Shown: positions 53,385 to 62,533, counted from the stretch's first letter. The stretch: 64,000 nucleotides of DNA from VAZQ01 sp034669045 (GCA_034669045.1 JAXDOD010000127.1:1-64000), one strand, 5' to 3'. The notes: a model not told the origin generated them from the sequence alone. Numbers and translations are program-made.

Positions 53385-53482
53385 TGTCATCCCGGCCGAG
53401 TGCAACGCACGAGAGCCGGGATCCATATAGCGGTTTTTGAAAATGGATCCCGGATCGGCCCTTCAGGCCGTCCGGGATGACA
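53385..53482. repeat. Nested palindromic repeat, copy B
   Basis: Outer arms are TGTCATCCCGG (53385-53395) and CCGGGATGACA (53472-53482). Inner arms are CCGGGATCCAT (53416-53426) and ATGGATCCCGG (53443-53453). The architecture and size match copy A at 30605-30706, with matching changes in the arms (GGGAT for GGAAT). It fills the gap between the convergent tadD and tadC. Confidence 0.8.
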
Positions 53483-53501
53483 ACGATGGACTGCTTCTCG
53501 C

Positions 53502-54476
53502 TCAAGGCATCGACATGACCCGGATCGCCGCCGGGCCGAGAATGACAACGAACAGTACAGGCAGGAAGAACAGGATCATCGGGACGGTGAGCTTGGGCGG
53601 CAGGCCCGCAGCTTTCTTCTCCGCTTCCGACATGCGCATGTCGCGATTTTCTTGCGCCATGACGCGCAGGGTTTGGGCTAGCGGCGTTCCGTAACGTTCC
53701 GCCTGTTGCAGCGCCACGCACACGGACTTCACGCCGTCGAGATCGGTGCGTTTGGCCAAGTTCTCGTAGGCTTGCCGCCGATCCGGCAGATACGACAATT
53801 CCGCCGTCGTCAGGGTCAGCTCTTCCGCCAGCGGGATCGATTGCGTGCCGATCTCTTCGCTGACCCTGCGAAAGGCGGTTTCGATCGACATGCCGGATTC
53901 AACGCAGATCAGCAGTAGATCCAGCGCGTCGGGAAAGGCCCGCCTGATGGCGGTCTGCCGATGCTGGATCTTGTTTTTGAGAAAGAGGTAAGGCAGATGC
54001 ATGCCGACATAGGCGGCGAGCAGGCAGATGCCGATCTTGACCGTCACCGGCTGATTGAACTCGATCACGACAAACAGATAGAAGGCCGCGAATACGATCG
54101 AGAGCGTGGGCATTATCATGCGGAAAAACAGAAACGTGACGTAGGGCGCGTTGCCGCGATAGCCGGCCTGAACCAGCTTCGCCCGCGCCTCCTCCTGACC
54201 CAGCCACTTCGTCAGATTGAATTTATTGACGATGGTCTGCATGTACTGCTTCGGCGAAGGGCGAAGATTGACCTTCTCTCCCCGCGCCAGCCGCTCGCGC
54301 TCGCGTTGGCGAATCTTCTCGCGTTCCAGCGCGGCAGACTTCATGCGCTTCTGCAACGGGTCGTTCGTCACCAGCGGCATCGCCAGCGTAAGCACCGTCG
54401 CGCCGGCGGCGACCGCAGCAAAGATCATCGCCAGCAGGCGGGTGTTCTGAAAGGTCTCAAGCATCAAGTCGAGCAT
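53502..54476 (-). CDS. tadC: TadC, inner-membrane platform protein of Flp pilus
   Basis: A 324-residue GspF-type membrane protein. It has an N-terminal segment, a charged stretch (LEREKIRQRERERLARGE), then YVTFLFFRMIMPTLSIVFAA-type helices and the T2SSF domain: RAFPDALDLLLICVESGMSIETAF, SEEIGTQSIPLAEELTLTTAE, and a C-terminal hydrophobic pair (LTVPMILFFLPVLFVVILGP). With TadB it forms the platform that couples the TadA motor to pilin extrusion. It follows tadB by seven bases. Confidence 0.93.
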   Translation of the reverse strand: MLDLMLETFQNTRLLAMIFAAVAAGATVLTLAMPLVTNDPLQKRMKSAALEREKIRQRERERLARGEKVNLRPSPKQYMQTIVNKFNLTKWLGQEEARAKLVQAGYRGNAPYVTFLFFRMIMPTLSIVFAAFYLFVVIEFNQPVTVKIGICLLAAYVGMHLPYLFLKNKIQHRQTAIRRAFPDALDLLLICVESGMSIETAFRRVSEEIGTQSIPLAEELTLTTAELSYLPDRRQAYENLAKRTDLDGVKSVCVALQQAERYGTPLAQTLRVMAQENRDMRMSEAEKKAAGLPPKLTVPMILFFLPVLFVVILGPAAIRVMSMP

Positions 54477-54483
54477 GGAGCAC

Positions 54484-55455
54484 TCAGAAGTCGAAATTTA
54501 TCATTTTGCGCATGACCATCACGCCGATCCCCATCCACATGGCGCAGCCGGTCAGCAGCATGTGACCGAGCGGCGTGATGAACAACAGCGAGATGTAGTC
54601 CGGGCTGGTGAGATAGACGAGCGATCCGACCACGATCGGCAGCGCCGCGATGATCATTCCCGACGCCTTGGCTTCCATCGACATGGACTGGATCTTGGCC
54701 TTCATACGTTTGCGGTCCCGCAATACACGCGAGAGATTGCCGAGCGCCTCGGAGAGATTGCCGCCGGCCTTTTGCTGAATCGAAATCACGATGCCGAAGA
54801 AATTGGCTTCGGCAACCGGCATGCGCTCGTAGAGCTTCACGCAGGCATCGCCTAGCGGCAGGCCGATAGTCTGGCTTTCAATGATCGTGCGGAACTCGCT
54901 TCTGACCGGCTCCGCCGAGTCGGAGGCGATGACTTTGAGGCAGTCCATCAGAGGCAATCCCGACTTGATGCCGCGCACGATGATGTCAACCGCATCGGGG
55001 AATCCGTTGAGAAATTTTGCTTCCCGCCGCTTTTTCAGGAACGAGAGAATCCAGAAAGGCAGGCCGCAGGCCGCCGCGAAGCCGACGCCGAGCGCCGGGA
55101 ACATTCCGGTGCCGGTGAACAGAAAAAGCGTGAATGCCGCCAGCCCCAGGCCGACGGCGGTCAGCATGAAGCGGCGCTTTGACCAGGTAAGCCCGGCTTG
55201 CGAAATCTTGACGGCGAGGGGAACCCGGCGCTGCGCCTTCTGGCGATCATCGAATTCCTTCAGTGTTTCCTCGATCTGATCGCGCCGTGGTTTCAAGCTG
55301 CTCCGCCCGGTGACGCGCGCGGTAGCATCGAATTTCGCCGCGCTGGCCTTACGCTTTTCGATGCGTTTTTCCCCGGAGAGGATAGGGTAGACAAAGACCC
55401 ATCCGAGGCCGCCGAACGCGACGGTGACCAGGAAGAACAGGGCGAGGTTTTGCAT
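54484..55455 (-). CDS. tadB: TadB, inner-membrane platform protein of Flp pilus
   Basis: A 323-residue GspF-type protein paralogous to TadC. It has NLALFFLVTVAFGGLGWVFV at the N-terminus, a central membrane pair (FTGTGMFPALGVGFAAACGLPF), the T2SSF domain with FLNGFPDAVDIIVRGIKSGLP, GLPLGDACVKLYERMPVAEANF and KAGGNLSEALGNLSRVLRDR, and C-terminal hydrophobic helices. The start one base after the tadA stop (55457) shows tight coupling. Confidence 0.93.
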   Translation of the reverse strand: MQNLALFFLVTVAFGGLGWVFVYPILSGEKRIEKRKASAAKFDATARVTGRSSLKPRRDQIEETLKEFDDRQKAQRRVPLAVKISQAGLTWSKRRFMLTAVGLGLAAFTLFLFTGTGMFPALGVGFAAACGLPFWILSFLKKRREAKFLNGFPDAVDIIVRGIKSGLPLMDCLKVIASDSAEPVRSEFRTIIESQTIGLPLGDACVKLYERMPVAEANFFGIVISIQQKAGGNLSEALGNLSRVLRDRKRMKAKIQSMSMEAKASGMIIAALPIVVGSLVYLTSPDYISLLFITPLGHMLLTGCAMWMGIGVMVMRKMINFDF

Positions 55456-55456
55456 C

Positions 55457-57001
55457 TTAGGTCTTGCTGGCCACTTCGGCGGCATCAAGCGCGGTCGCGA
55501 GGTTTTGGTCTTCACCGTAATACCGGGCGCGATCCCAGAACCGCGGCCGGCCGATGCCGGTGGATCGATGCCGTCCGATCAGATTGCCTTGGGCGTCTTC
55601 GCCCAGCATTTCGTAGACGAACAGATCTTGCGTGATGATGACGTCGCCTTCCATCCCCATCACTTCAGTGATGTGGGTGATACGGCGCGAACCGTCGCGC
55701 AAGCGTGCCGCCTGAATGACGACATCGACCGAGGCGCAAATCATTTCGCGAATCGTGCGTGAGGGCAGGGTGAAGCCGCCCATGGTGATCATCGATTCGA
55801 GGCGGGACAGGCCTTCGCGCGGATTGTTGGCGTGCAGCGTGCCCATTGAGCCGTCGTGACCGGTATTCATCGCCTGCAACAGATCGAATGCTTCGGGTCC
55901 GCGCACCTCGCCGACGATGATGCGTTCAGGGCGCATGCGCAGGCAATTGCGGACGAGATCGCGCATTGTCACCTGGCCTTCGCCTTCAAGATTGGGCGGC
56001 CGGGTTTCCAAGCGGACCACGTGAGGCTGCTGCAGTTGCAGTTCGGCGGCGTCTTCGCAGGTGATGATGCGCTCGTCATCGTCGATGAACTGAGTCAGGC
56101 AGTTGAGCAGCGTGGTCTTGCCGGAACCAGTGCCGCCCGACACGATCGTGTTGACCCGGCAGCGGCCGACGATTTTCAGAATTTGTGCGCCTTCCGGCGT
56201 GATCGTGCCATATTTGACGAGCTGATCGAGCGTGAGCTTGTCTTTCTTGAACTTGCGGATTGTTAACGCGGGGCCGTCGATCGCCAGCGGCGGCACGATC
56301 GCATTGACGCGGGAGCCGTCGGCGAGGCGCGCGTCGCATATCGGCGAGGATTCATCCACCCGGCGGCCGACCTGGCTAACGATGCGCTGGCAGATATTGA
56401 GGAGTTGCTGGTTGTCGCGGAAGCGGATGCTGGTGCGCTGAATTTTTCCGGCGACCTCGATATAGACCGTACCCGAGCCATTGACCATGATGTCGGCAAT
56501 ATCGTCGCGTGCGAGCAAGGGCTCCAAGGGTCCGTAGCCGAGTACGTCGTTGCAGATGTCATCGAGCAGTTCTTCCTGCTCGGAGATCGACATCACCACG
56601 TTTTTGATTGCGATGATCTCATTGACGATGTCGCGGATTTCTTCACGCGCGGCATCGGCGTCGAGACGCGCCAGTTGAGCGAGGTCGATGGCCTCGATCA
56701 GGGCGCCGAAAATCGTACCCTTGACCTCATAGTAGCTCTCCGAGCGCCGCGTATCGACGGCGGTGGGGATAGGGGTTGAAGGCGAGGCCATTCCGGGCAC
56801 GCCGGTTGACGGTCCGGGAGGGGATAGCAGCGAGGCGCCTAGGCCAGCGGATGGAATAGGCGCGCGGCCTCCCTCAGCCGGCGCGGCCGAAGCCGAAGCT
56901 GGAGCCTGAGCTGGCGCCGCTGCGGGCGCAGGTGCCGGCCGGGGCGCTTCGATTGTCTGGCCGCGTTCAGCGCCGCCGGAGTTGCCGCGTTTTCCGAACA
57001 A
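55457..57001 (-). CDS. cpaF: CpaF/TadA, secretion ATPase of Flp pilus
   Basis: A 514-residue type II/IV secretion ATPase. A Pro/Ala-rich N-terminal tail (about residues 10-85) precedes the N-domain (YGPLEPLLARDDIADIMVNG). The core has VSGGTGSGKTTLLNCL (Walker A), ITCEDAAELQLQQPHVVRLE (Asp box), RIIVGEVRGPEAFDLLQAMN (Walker B) and GTLHANNPREGLSRLE (His box). It powers pilus assembly and perhaps retraction. TTG 57001 is chosen: GGAGA lies five bases upstream and the protein then starts MFGKRGN as in homologues. Confidence 0.94.
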   Translation of the reverse strand: MFGKRGNSGGAERGQTIEAPRPAPAPAAAPAQAPASASAAPAEGGRAPIPSAGLGASLLSPPGPSTGVPGMASPSTPIPTAVDTRRSESYYEVKGTIFGALIEAIDLAQLARLDADAAREEIRDIVNEIIAIKNVVMSISEQEELLDDICNDVLGYGPLEPLLARDDIADIMVNGSGTVYIEVAGKIQRTSIRFRDNQQLLNICQRIVSQVGRRVDESSPICDARLADGSRVNAIVPPLAIDGPALTIRKFKKDKLTLDQLVKYGTITPEGAQILKIVGRCRVNTIVSGGTGSGKTTLLNCLTQFIDDDERIITCEDAAELQLQQPHVVRLETRPPNLEGEGQVTMRDLVRNCLRMRPERIIVGEVRGPEAFDLLQAMNTGHDGSMGTLHANNPREGLSRLESMITMGGFTLPSRTIREMICASVDVVIQAARLRDGSRRITHITEVMGMEGDVIITQDLFVYEMLGEDAQGNLIGRHRSTGIGRPRFWDRARYYGEDQNLATALDAAEVASKT

Positions 57002-57020
57002 ATTGAATCTCCAACCGACG

Positions 57021-58301
57021 TCAGGATTGCCGTTGACGCAGCTTCTCAAGCAGCGGGGTCAGCAGTGACTTCCGCTGCCGCTTGGCCTCGGAACGTCCCG
57101 TCAGCAATTGCGCTAGCTGGCGGAACGTTTCCGCGGTTCGATGGCCGGAAGAGATCTCGGCGATCATCTGTCCGTTGTTGGCGGCGGTGCCGAACATCTG
57201 CGGCTCGAAGGGAATAATTGCGACCGGTTCGTCGTCGAGGGCCTTGGCGAAATCGGCGGCTTTGATCTCCGGCCGCTTCGGAACGCCGACCAGGTTGAGG
57301 CAATAGAAAGGACGACGGTCGTTGGGACGCGACGTGCGCAGCAGGTCGACGAGATTCTTGGCGTTCCGCAGATTGGCCAGATCGGGTGCGGCCACGACCA
57401 GAATATCGTCGGCGCCGATCAGCGTACGCCGCGTCCATCCGGTCCACTGATGCGGAACGTCAAGCACGATGCAGGGGATCGTCGCCCGCAGCGAGTCGAA
57501 GATGCTCTCGAAAGCCTCGGCGCCAAAGTCATAAACGCGCTCCAGCGTTGCCGGCGCCGCCAGCAGGCTGAGATGATCGGTGCATTTCGACAGCAGGCGG
57601 TCGATGAAGGCGGTGTCAATGCGATCGGGCGAGAACACCGCATCGGCGATGCCTTGGGGAGGATCCTGGTTGTAGTCGAGACCTGCGGTCCCAAAGGGCA
57701 GGTCCAGGTCGGTCACGACGGAATCGATATTCAGATCGCGCGCGATCGCCCAGCCGATGTTGTGGGCAATGGTGGAAGCACCGACCCCGCCCTTCGCGCC
57801 CACAACGGCGACGACGCGGCCAACCGGCTTGGCATCGGGTGCCGAGAACAGGCCGCAGATCGCGCGGACCACGTCGATGGTGCCGATGGGCGAAATGAGA
57901 TAGTCGCTAACTCCGCGGCGAACCAGTTCGCGATAGAGGACGACGTCGTTTGTTCGTCCGATGACGACGACGCGAGAGCCGGCGTCGCAGACTTCCGCAA
58001 GTTCGTCGAGACCGCCGAGGATGTCGTCTCCGCGGGCTTCGGTTTCGAGGATAATGACGTTTGGCGTCGGCGAGGTGCGGTAGGCCTCGACCGCCGCGGT
58101 CACGCCGCCCATCTGAATTTTCAGATGCGCCTTGATCAAGCGGCGGTCCTCACCGGCTGTTTGTATAGCGGCCGCCGTCTCCACGGTGTCGCAGAACGCC
58201 TGGATCGAAACCCGCGGCGCCGGAGCGATATGCTCGTCGTGGGTGACGGGTTCGGCAGGCGGAAGTTCGGTCTCGGCGGCTTGCAGGGCGTCTTTGATCA
58301 T
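57021..58301 (-). CDS. cpaE: CpaE/TadZ, pilus localisation protein
   Basis: A 426-residue protein with an N-terminal receiver-like domain (NVIILETEARGDDILGGLDE, VVVIGRTND, YLISPIG) and a C-terminal ParA/MinD-like ATPase. The Walker A motif is deviant: AVVGAKGGVGASTIAHNIGW has Ala where ParA proteins have the second Lys of KGGxGKS. CpaE/TadZ marks the pole and directs the pilus machine. The ATG overlaps the cpaD stop by four bases. Confidence 0.92.
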   Translation of the reverse strand: MIKDALQAAETELPPAEPVTHDEHIAPAPRVSIQAFCDTVETAAAIQTAGEDRRLIKAHLKIQMGGVTAAVEAYRTSPTPNVIILETEARGDDILGGLDELAEVCDAGSRVVVIGRTNDVVLYRELVRRGVSDYLISPIGTIDVVRAICGLFSAPDAKPVGRVVAVVGAKGGVGASTIAHNIGWAIARDLNIDSVVTDLDLPFGTAGLDYNQDPPQGIADAVFSPDRIDTAFIDRLLSKCTDHLSLLAAPATLERVYDFGAEAFESIFDSLRATIPCIVLDVPHQWTGWTRRTLIGADDILVVAAPDLANLRNAKNLVDLLRTSRPNDRRPFYCLNLVGVPKRPEIKAADFAKALDDEPVAIIPFEPQMFGTAANNGQMIAEISSGHRTAETFRQLAQLLTGRSEAKRQRKSLLTPLLEKLRQRQS

Positions 58302-59044
58302 TTGCCAACGTCGCTGATCTTGCCTTGATCTTCTTTTGTGAAAATCGTCGCGGTAGATTCGCCCTTGCGGTATTTGTCGAGCACTGTCGTGCGGCGCGGG
58401 GTATAGGTGGGACTCTCGCCGCGCGGCTGCACCAGGTCGGCGGGATTATCCACCATGGCGGCGAGATTGCGCTGGCTCGCGCAGCCCAGGTTCCAGTAAG
58501 GCTTGTTATCGGCGTATGAAGCCTCGTAGCCAGGACCGAGATCGGCCGGCCACAAGCCGCAGGGTCCGGCCTCGGCCAGGATCTTCGGATAGCTGAGCTT
58601 AACCGTGGCCACAGCGTTGCGATTTTCCGGCTGATAAGTGCGTCCATTGACGGCGTAAAGCGGAATTCCCGAGGCGGCGAGGATCGATCTGATCTCGCGA
58701 GAGGCGTCGGCCGCGGCAAGCTCGTTGGCCGTGCCGGACGGCAGGTCGATGAGGATGCCTCCGGTCGCTTCACGCTTCCAGGCCTGGGCGAAAGCCGTCA
58801 CGTCGGCGCGCTGGTAAGGGGTAAGACCGCCCCGGCTCGCACCAACGAAGACTTCGACCGTGTGGTCGCTTTCCTTGATCGTGATCGGATGGCGCTGGCG
58901 GTAGGCCGCCGGAATGCTGTCCGTGTTGTCGTGGGCGGTGAGGCAGCCGGAAAGGATCATCGTGCAACCGGCGACCAACAAGCTGCGCATGACCGCGAGC
59001 TTTCGTCCGCGTCGGTCGGCCATCCAAGGATGGAAGCAGATCAT
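58298..59044 (-). CDS. cpaD: CpaD, pilus assembly lipoprotein
   Basis: A 248-residue outer-membrane lipoprotein with lipobox LSGC after AVMRSLLVAGCTMI. The CpaD domain is visible in HPITIKESDHTVEVFVG, LTPYQRADVTAFAQAWKRE and the C-terminal NLGCASQRNLAAMVDNPADLVQPR, a strong family signature. It likely acts with the CpaC secretin. ATG 59044 with an upstream AAGGAA is preferred to the GTG at 59065. Confidence 0.9.
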   Translation of the reverse strand: MICFHPWMADRRGRKLAVMRSLLVAGCTMILSGCLTAHDNTDSIPAAYRQRHPITIKESDHTVEVFVGASRGGLTPYQRADVTAFAQAWKREATGGILIDLPSGTANELAAADASREIRSILAASGIPLYAVNGRTYQPENRNAVATVKLSYPKILAEAGPCGLWPADLGPGYEASYADNKPYWNLGCASQRNLAAMVDNPADLVQPRGESPTYTPRRTTVLDKYRKGESTATIFTKEDQGKISDVGK

Positions 59045-59068
59045 CGATGTTTTCCTTGTCGCCACGGG

Positions 59069-60550
59069 TCAGTTGAGATCGAAGCCGGGATTGCCGTGAT
59101 AGATCTGGTTGGGATCTACGCGGCCGGGAATTCCATAGAGGCGGTTGAGACGACCGAGCAGCACGCTAGCCGGATCGCTGGGATCGGCGAAACCGTCGTC
59201 GGGGCGCGACAAGTTCTTTTGCGCGACCGCGCGCACGATATACGGTGTCACCAGGACCATCAGCTCGGTCTGGCGGTTGACGTAGTCGCGACTCTTGAAC
59301 AGGGCGCCAAGCACCGGCAGCTGCATCAGTCCCGGTAGTCCGTTGATCTGCTGCCTGGTCTGTTCCTGCAGCATGCCGGCCATCGCCAGCGCGCCACCCG
59401 ACGGGATTTCGATCACTGTCTCCGCGCGCCGCGTACGAATCGAGGGCACGGTCAGCGACTGCGTCGATCCTGGCGTTTGCAGCGTCATCGCGTTGTCGGT
59501 GGAGAGATCGGAAACCTCGGTCATGACCTTGAGGCTGATGCGCCCTTCCGACAGCACCACGGGAGTGAAATTCAGGCTGACGCCGAATTTCTTGAAATCT
59601 ATCTGCGGCTGGCAGATCGGCGGCGAATGCGTGGTGTCGCAGCTCAAGCCGCTAGGGATCGGAAATTCGCCGCCGGCGACAAAGGTCGCGGTCTCGCCGG
59701 AAATCGCAGTGATGTTCGGCTCGGCCAGGGTGCGGATCACGCCGGCGCGTTCCATCGCCCGTATGGTGGCGGTCACCGACTTCCAGGAGCCGACGATATT
59801 GCTGTCGCCGATGGGTTTGCCGAAGGCGGAAAAGGCGTTGCTGTTATTGAAGTTGACCACCGCGGTGCCGTAGCCGAGGCTGCCGCTGAGATCGATGCCG
59901 AGCTGCTTGATGACATCGCGCTGGACCTCGGCGACGGTCACCTTGAGCATGACCTGGTCGCGACCGCGAATGGTGATGCTGTTGACCACTTTGGCATCGG
60001 CGCCGGCAAGCCGCGCCGCGAGGTCGAAGGCTTGCTGCGATTCACTCGGGCTGGCAGCGCTCCCAGTCAGCATGACGCCGTCGCCGACACCTTCGATATG
60101 GATGTCCGACTCCGGCAGCGCCTGCTTGAGAGCCGCGCGGACGCCGTTGAGGTCCCGGGTGACCGCGATGTCGAAGCCCGCAATCTGCTGGCCGTCGGCG
60201 TCGAAAAAGAAGACGTTGGTTTGTCCGACGGCGACGCCGATCATGTAGGCGCGTCGCGACGACCGGATGACCGCATTGGCAATCTTGGGATCGGCAACCA
60301 GTACATCCTTGACGTCGCGCGGCAGGTCGATCACGACCGATTTGCCGATGCCTAGGGCAACAAAGCTGGATGTATTGTCACTGCCGGCGACCGTAGCCCC
60401 TTGTGCCGGTGCGGAAACCGGCTGCGGCACGGCCTTCGCCATCCGCACATCGGCGGCGATGGCGGGAGCGAGCAAGGCAAACCCGATCACCGCGGACAGC
60501 GCTGCCGTCGGTGCCAAACGGGTCAGTGCGATGTAGGGCATGGCGCTCAT
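59069..60550 (-). CDS. cpaC: CpaC/RcpA, outer-membrane secretin of Flp pilus
   Basis: A 493-residue secretin with a signal peptide ending at APAIAAD. An N-terminal pilus-secretin domain (IGKSVVIDLPRDVKDVLVAD, VGQTNVFFFDADG) is followed by a BON-like segment (DIHIEGVGDGVMLTGSAAS) and the secretin core (VIRTLAEPNITAISGETATF, VSLNFTPVVLSEGRISLKV, VPSIRTRRAETVIEIPSGG, ELMVLVTPYIV). It forms the pore for the pilus fibre. It lies between cpaB and cpaD with short gaps. Confidence 0.94.
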   Translation of the reverse strand: MSAMPYIALTRLAPTAALSAVIGFALLAPAIAADVRMAKAVPQPVSAPAQGATVAGSDNTSSFVALGIGKSVVIDLPRDVKDVLVADPKIANAVIRSSRRAYMIGVAVGQTNVFFFDADGQQIAGFDIAVTRDLNGVRAALKQALPESDIHIEGVGDGVMLTGSAASPSESQQAFDLAARLAGADAKVVNSITIRGRDQVMLKVTVAEVQRDVIKQLGIDLSGSLGYGTAVVNFNNSNAFSAFGKPIGDSNIVGSWKSVTATIRAMERAGVIRTLAEPNITAISGETATFVAGGEFPIPSGLSCDTTHSPPICQPQIDFKKFGVSLNFTPVVLSEGRISLKVMTEVSDLSTDNAMTLQTPGSTQSLTVPSIRTRRAETVIEIPSGGALAMAGMLQEQTRQQINGLPGLMQLPVLGALFKSRDYVNRQTELMVLVTPYIVRAVAQKNLSRPDDGFADPSDPASVLLGRLNRLYGIPGRVDPNQIYHGNPGFDLN

Positions 60551-60563
60551 CCCTCTGGAGAAT

Positions 60564-61352
60564 TCATTTCGTTGTCGTCACGCCGAAACGCGTAATATTG
60601 ATGCCGCCGCGGCTTTTGTCCGGTTTGTCGTCTTTGGGCGGCTGTGAGGCGTTGCCGTCGACTAGGCTGCGCAAGGCGAGCGACAGTGTCCCCAATTGGC
60701 GGGAGAGCGCCAATGTTTCGGCTTGACGCGGCGCGAGTTCGAGCGTGGCGGTCTTGCCAACAACGACCTTCTGGCCGTTTTTTTCCTCGATCGCCTGGTC
60801 GATCGCCAGCACGCGGACATTGCTCAGGACCGTCTCGCTGACATAGGTATCGACGCCGACGGCCTTTTCCGCTTCGCGATCGCGGCGAGAAAGGATCACG
60901 TCGACGTGGTCATTGGGAAGAATGAATCCGCCCGCGCCGGTTTCCGGGGAAATTTCGGTCGATACAGCGCGCATGCCGGGCGGCAATATCGCCGCCATGA
61001 ATCCGGAGCCGTTAGCCTTGATCAGCTTCGCTTCACGGATCGGTTCGCCGGTCACGAAGGGCGATCGCGCGATTGATCCGGACAACTGCTCGATGGCGTC
61101 GGGCTTGTCGTTTTTGCGAATGAAACTGCCGGAGGCCGCCGTCGGCCAGGTCTGCCATTGCAGCTCTTGCGCGGAAACCGTCTGCCCAATGCCGACCTCG
61201 GTTCTGGCGACCAGGACTTCGACGGTGTCGAGCTTGGCGACCGGTTCCGGCGGCGGGGGAGCTTCTATGGGCTCTTGCCGACCTGCCAGCAGAGCGGCGA
61301 TGCCGCCCGCGGCAACGGCGACGGTGAGCACAATGATACGCGCGGCTTTCAT
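60564..61352 (-). CDS. cpaB: CpaB/RcpC, pilus assembly protein
   Basis: A 262-residue protein with an N-terminal membrane anchor (IIVLTVAVAAGGIAALLAG), a SAF domain (VEVLVARTEVGIGQTVSAQE, LIKANGSGF) and the RcpC domain (GMRAVSTEISPETGAGGFI, NDHVDVILSRRD, TLELAPRQAETLALSRQLG). It is thought to link the secretin to peptidoglycan. It is the first gene of the cpaBCDEF-tadBC run. A CtrA-like half-site and AT-rich stretch lie in the 160-base gap upstream. Confidence 0.93.
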   Translation of the reverse strand: MKAARIIVLTVAVAAGGIAALLAGRQEPIEAPPPPEPVAKLDTVEVLVARTEVGIGQTVSAQELQWQTWPTAASGSFIRKNDKPDAIEQLSGSIARSPFVTGEPIREAKLIKANGSGFMAAILPPGMRAVSTEISPETGAGGFILPNDHVDVILSRRDREAEKAVGVDTYVSETVLSNVRVLAIDQAIEEKNGQKVVVGKTATLELAPRQAETLALSRQLGTLSLALRSLVDGNASQPPKDDKPDKSRGGINITRFGVTTTK

Positions 61353-61425
61353 ACGCTTACTTTCCAACTGACGCTGAGGCCGTACGGGCCACCTGAAGGC
61401 GATTTCATCACCTAAAGGTCAAAGT

Positions 61426-61433
61426 ATGGTTAA
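61426..61433 (-). promoter_or_regulatory. CtrA-like half-site upstream of cpaB
   Basis: The minus strand reads TTAACCAT, the CtrA half-site consensus, about 75 bases before the cpaB start. Another TTAA follows at 61454-61457, without the N7 spacing of a full site. Confidence 0.35.
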
Positions 61434-61514
61434 TCAGGCGTATCTAAATCGAGTTAATGATGCATTGATTTGCGTGGCCGCGCGCCCGCTTCGGACATTC
61501 TTACGCTGTCCGAT

Positions 61515-62018
61515 TCACATCCCGACCGCCTGCATCCAGGGCGTGTTGGGGTAGACGACGAGCGCTGCGGTGGCGAGCGCAATTCCATAAGGAACGCCGC
61601 CCTCCGGCTGATGCAGCCGTTCCGCCCATTCTTGACCGACGAGGATGCCCGGCATCGCCATCGCCCGGAACCGCAGGATCAAAAGGGTCAGCGCCCCTCC
61701 GAATAACGAGCCATACAGCGCATAATCCATCAGGTGGCCAAAACCGAACCACAAGGCGGTGGCTGCCGCGAGCTTGGCATCGCCGCCGCCGATCCATCCC
61801 CGCGCGAAAAAACCGAAAGCAATCGCAAGAACAATGAAGGCGGCGCCGACATGGGACGCGACCTCCGCCATGCTCATTCCGGCGGTAAGAGCCAACAGGA
61901 AGAAACCGCCGACCATGACCAGCGAGACGCGGTTCGGGATGGTCATGGTGAGGAGATCGCTCGAGGCGGCGAAGGCCATCATGGCCGGAAACAACAGAAG
62001 CTTGATCGCCTCGCTCAT
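61515..62018 (-). CDS. cpaA: CpaA/TadV, prepilin peptidase
   Basis: A 167-residue membrane aspartic protease with about five segments. The two catalytic Asp motifs are SDLLTMTIPNRVSL and WIGGGDAKLAAA (GxGD type). It is the short form without the N-terminal methylase domain, as usual in Tad systems. It cleaves the leader of the Flp pilins encoded upstream and of any pseudopilins. It lies between the first pilin and cpaB. Confidence 0.93.
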   Translation of the reverse strand: MSEAIKLLLFPAMMAFAASSDLLTMTIPNRVSLVMVGGFFLLALTAGMSMAEVASHVGAAFIVLAIAFGFFARGWIGGGDAKLAAATALWFGFGHLMDYALYGSLFGGALTLLILRFRAMAMPGILVGQEWAERLHQPEGGVPYGIALATAALVVYPNTPWMQAVGM

Positions 62019-62113
62019 GACAGATCCGTTTTGTCGACGCGTGACCCACGCGGATGTACCCGCAACAAGGCTACGCCTGATGACATTGCCGTTCGGTTAG
62101 CGTGACCGGCATA

Positions 62114-62152
62114 AAACGGAAACTCCGCCCCGCCGAGGCGGTGGCGCCGTTT
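62114..62152 (-). terminator. Possible terminator after the first pilin gene
   Basis: AAACGG (62114-62119) pairs with CCGTTT (62147-62152) around a GC-rich hairpin. On the minus strand the stem is followed by a short T-run. It could attenuate transcription between the abundant pilin and cpaA. Confidence 0.35.
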
Positions 62153-62173
62153 CTCAAGCAGCCGACTTCCGCG

Positions 62174-62335
62174 CTATTTGAGCGCGGTCTGAACCGACGT
62201 GAAAGTCGTATTCAGGTTGGAGCCCAGACCTTGCACCGTGGCGATAATGGCCACCGCTATACCTGCGGCGATGAGACCATATTCAATGGCCGTAGCGCCG
62301 GAATCGTCGCGCAGAAAACGCAAAACCTTGGACAT
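62174..62335 (-). CDS. Flp/Fap-type pilin (first copy)
   Basis: A 53-residue prepilin. A short basic leader (MSKVLRFLRDDSG) is cut after Gly, giving a mature chain that starts ATAIEYGLIAAGIAVAI with Glu5 and Tyr6 as in all Flp pilins. The rest is one hydrophobic helix and the polar tail GLGSNLNTTFTSVQTALK. GGGAGG seven bases upstream fixes the ATG at 62335. It is the structural subunit of the Tad pilus, next to the peptidase cpaA. Confidence 0.95.
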   Translation of the reverse strand: MSKVLRFLRDDSGATAIEYGLIAAGIAVAIIATVQGLGSNLNTTFTSVQTALK

Positions 62336-62480
62336 CTGACATCCTCCCTCAGAAATCTGCCCCCTCATGGGCAATGTCGCCGCGATAATGTCGATACTGC
62401 AAACCTATAAACAAACGGTAAGATAGAACTTTCGGGTTTATCTCACTTTGCGCGTGCCGCTCGATCGGCCGCCATAAACG

Positions 62481-62510
62481 AAAAGGCTCCGGCAACGTGC
62501 CGGAGCCTTT
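62481..62510 (-). terminator. Strong intrinsic terminator after the second pilin gene
   Basis: AAAGGCTCCGGCA and TGCCGGAGCCTTT form a perfect 13-bp stem around ACG. On the minus strand it is followed by a T-rich run (TTTTCGTTT). It lies 24 bases after the pilin stop and separates the second pilin from the first. Confidence 0.88.
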
Positions 62511-62533
62511 GAGAATCGAAGACGGCGACGAAC

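Noticed and set aside
53377..53386. Poly-T run after tadD as an intrinsic terminator
   Set aside because: No GC-rich stem directly precedes the run; it is more likely the flank of the palindromic repeat.
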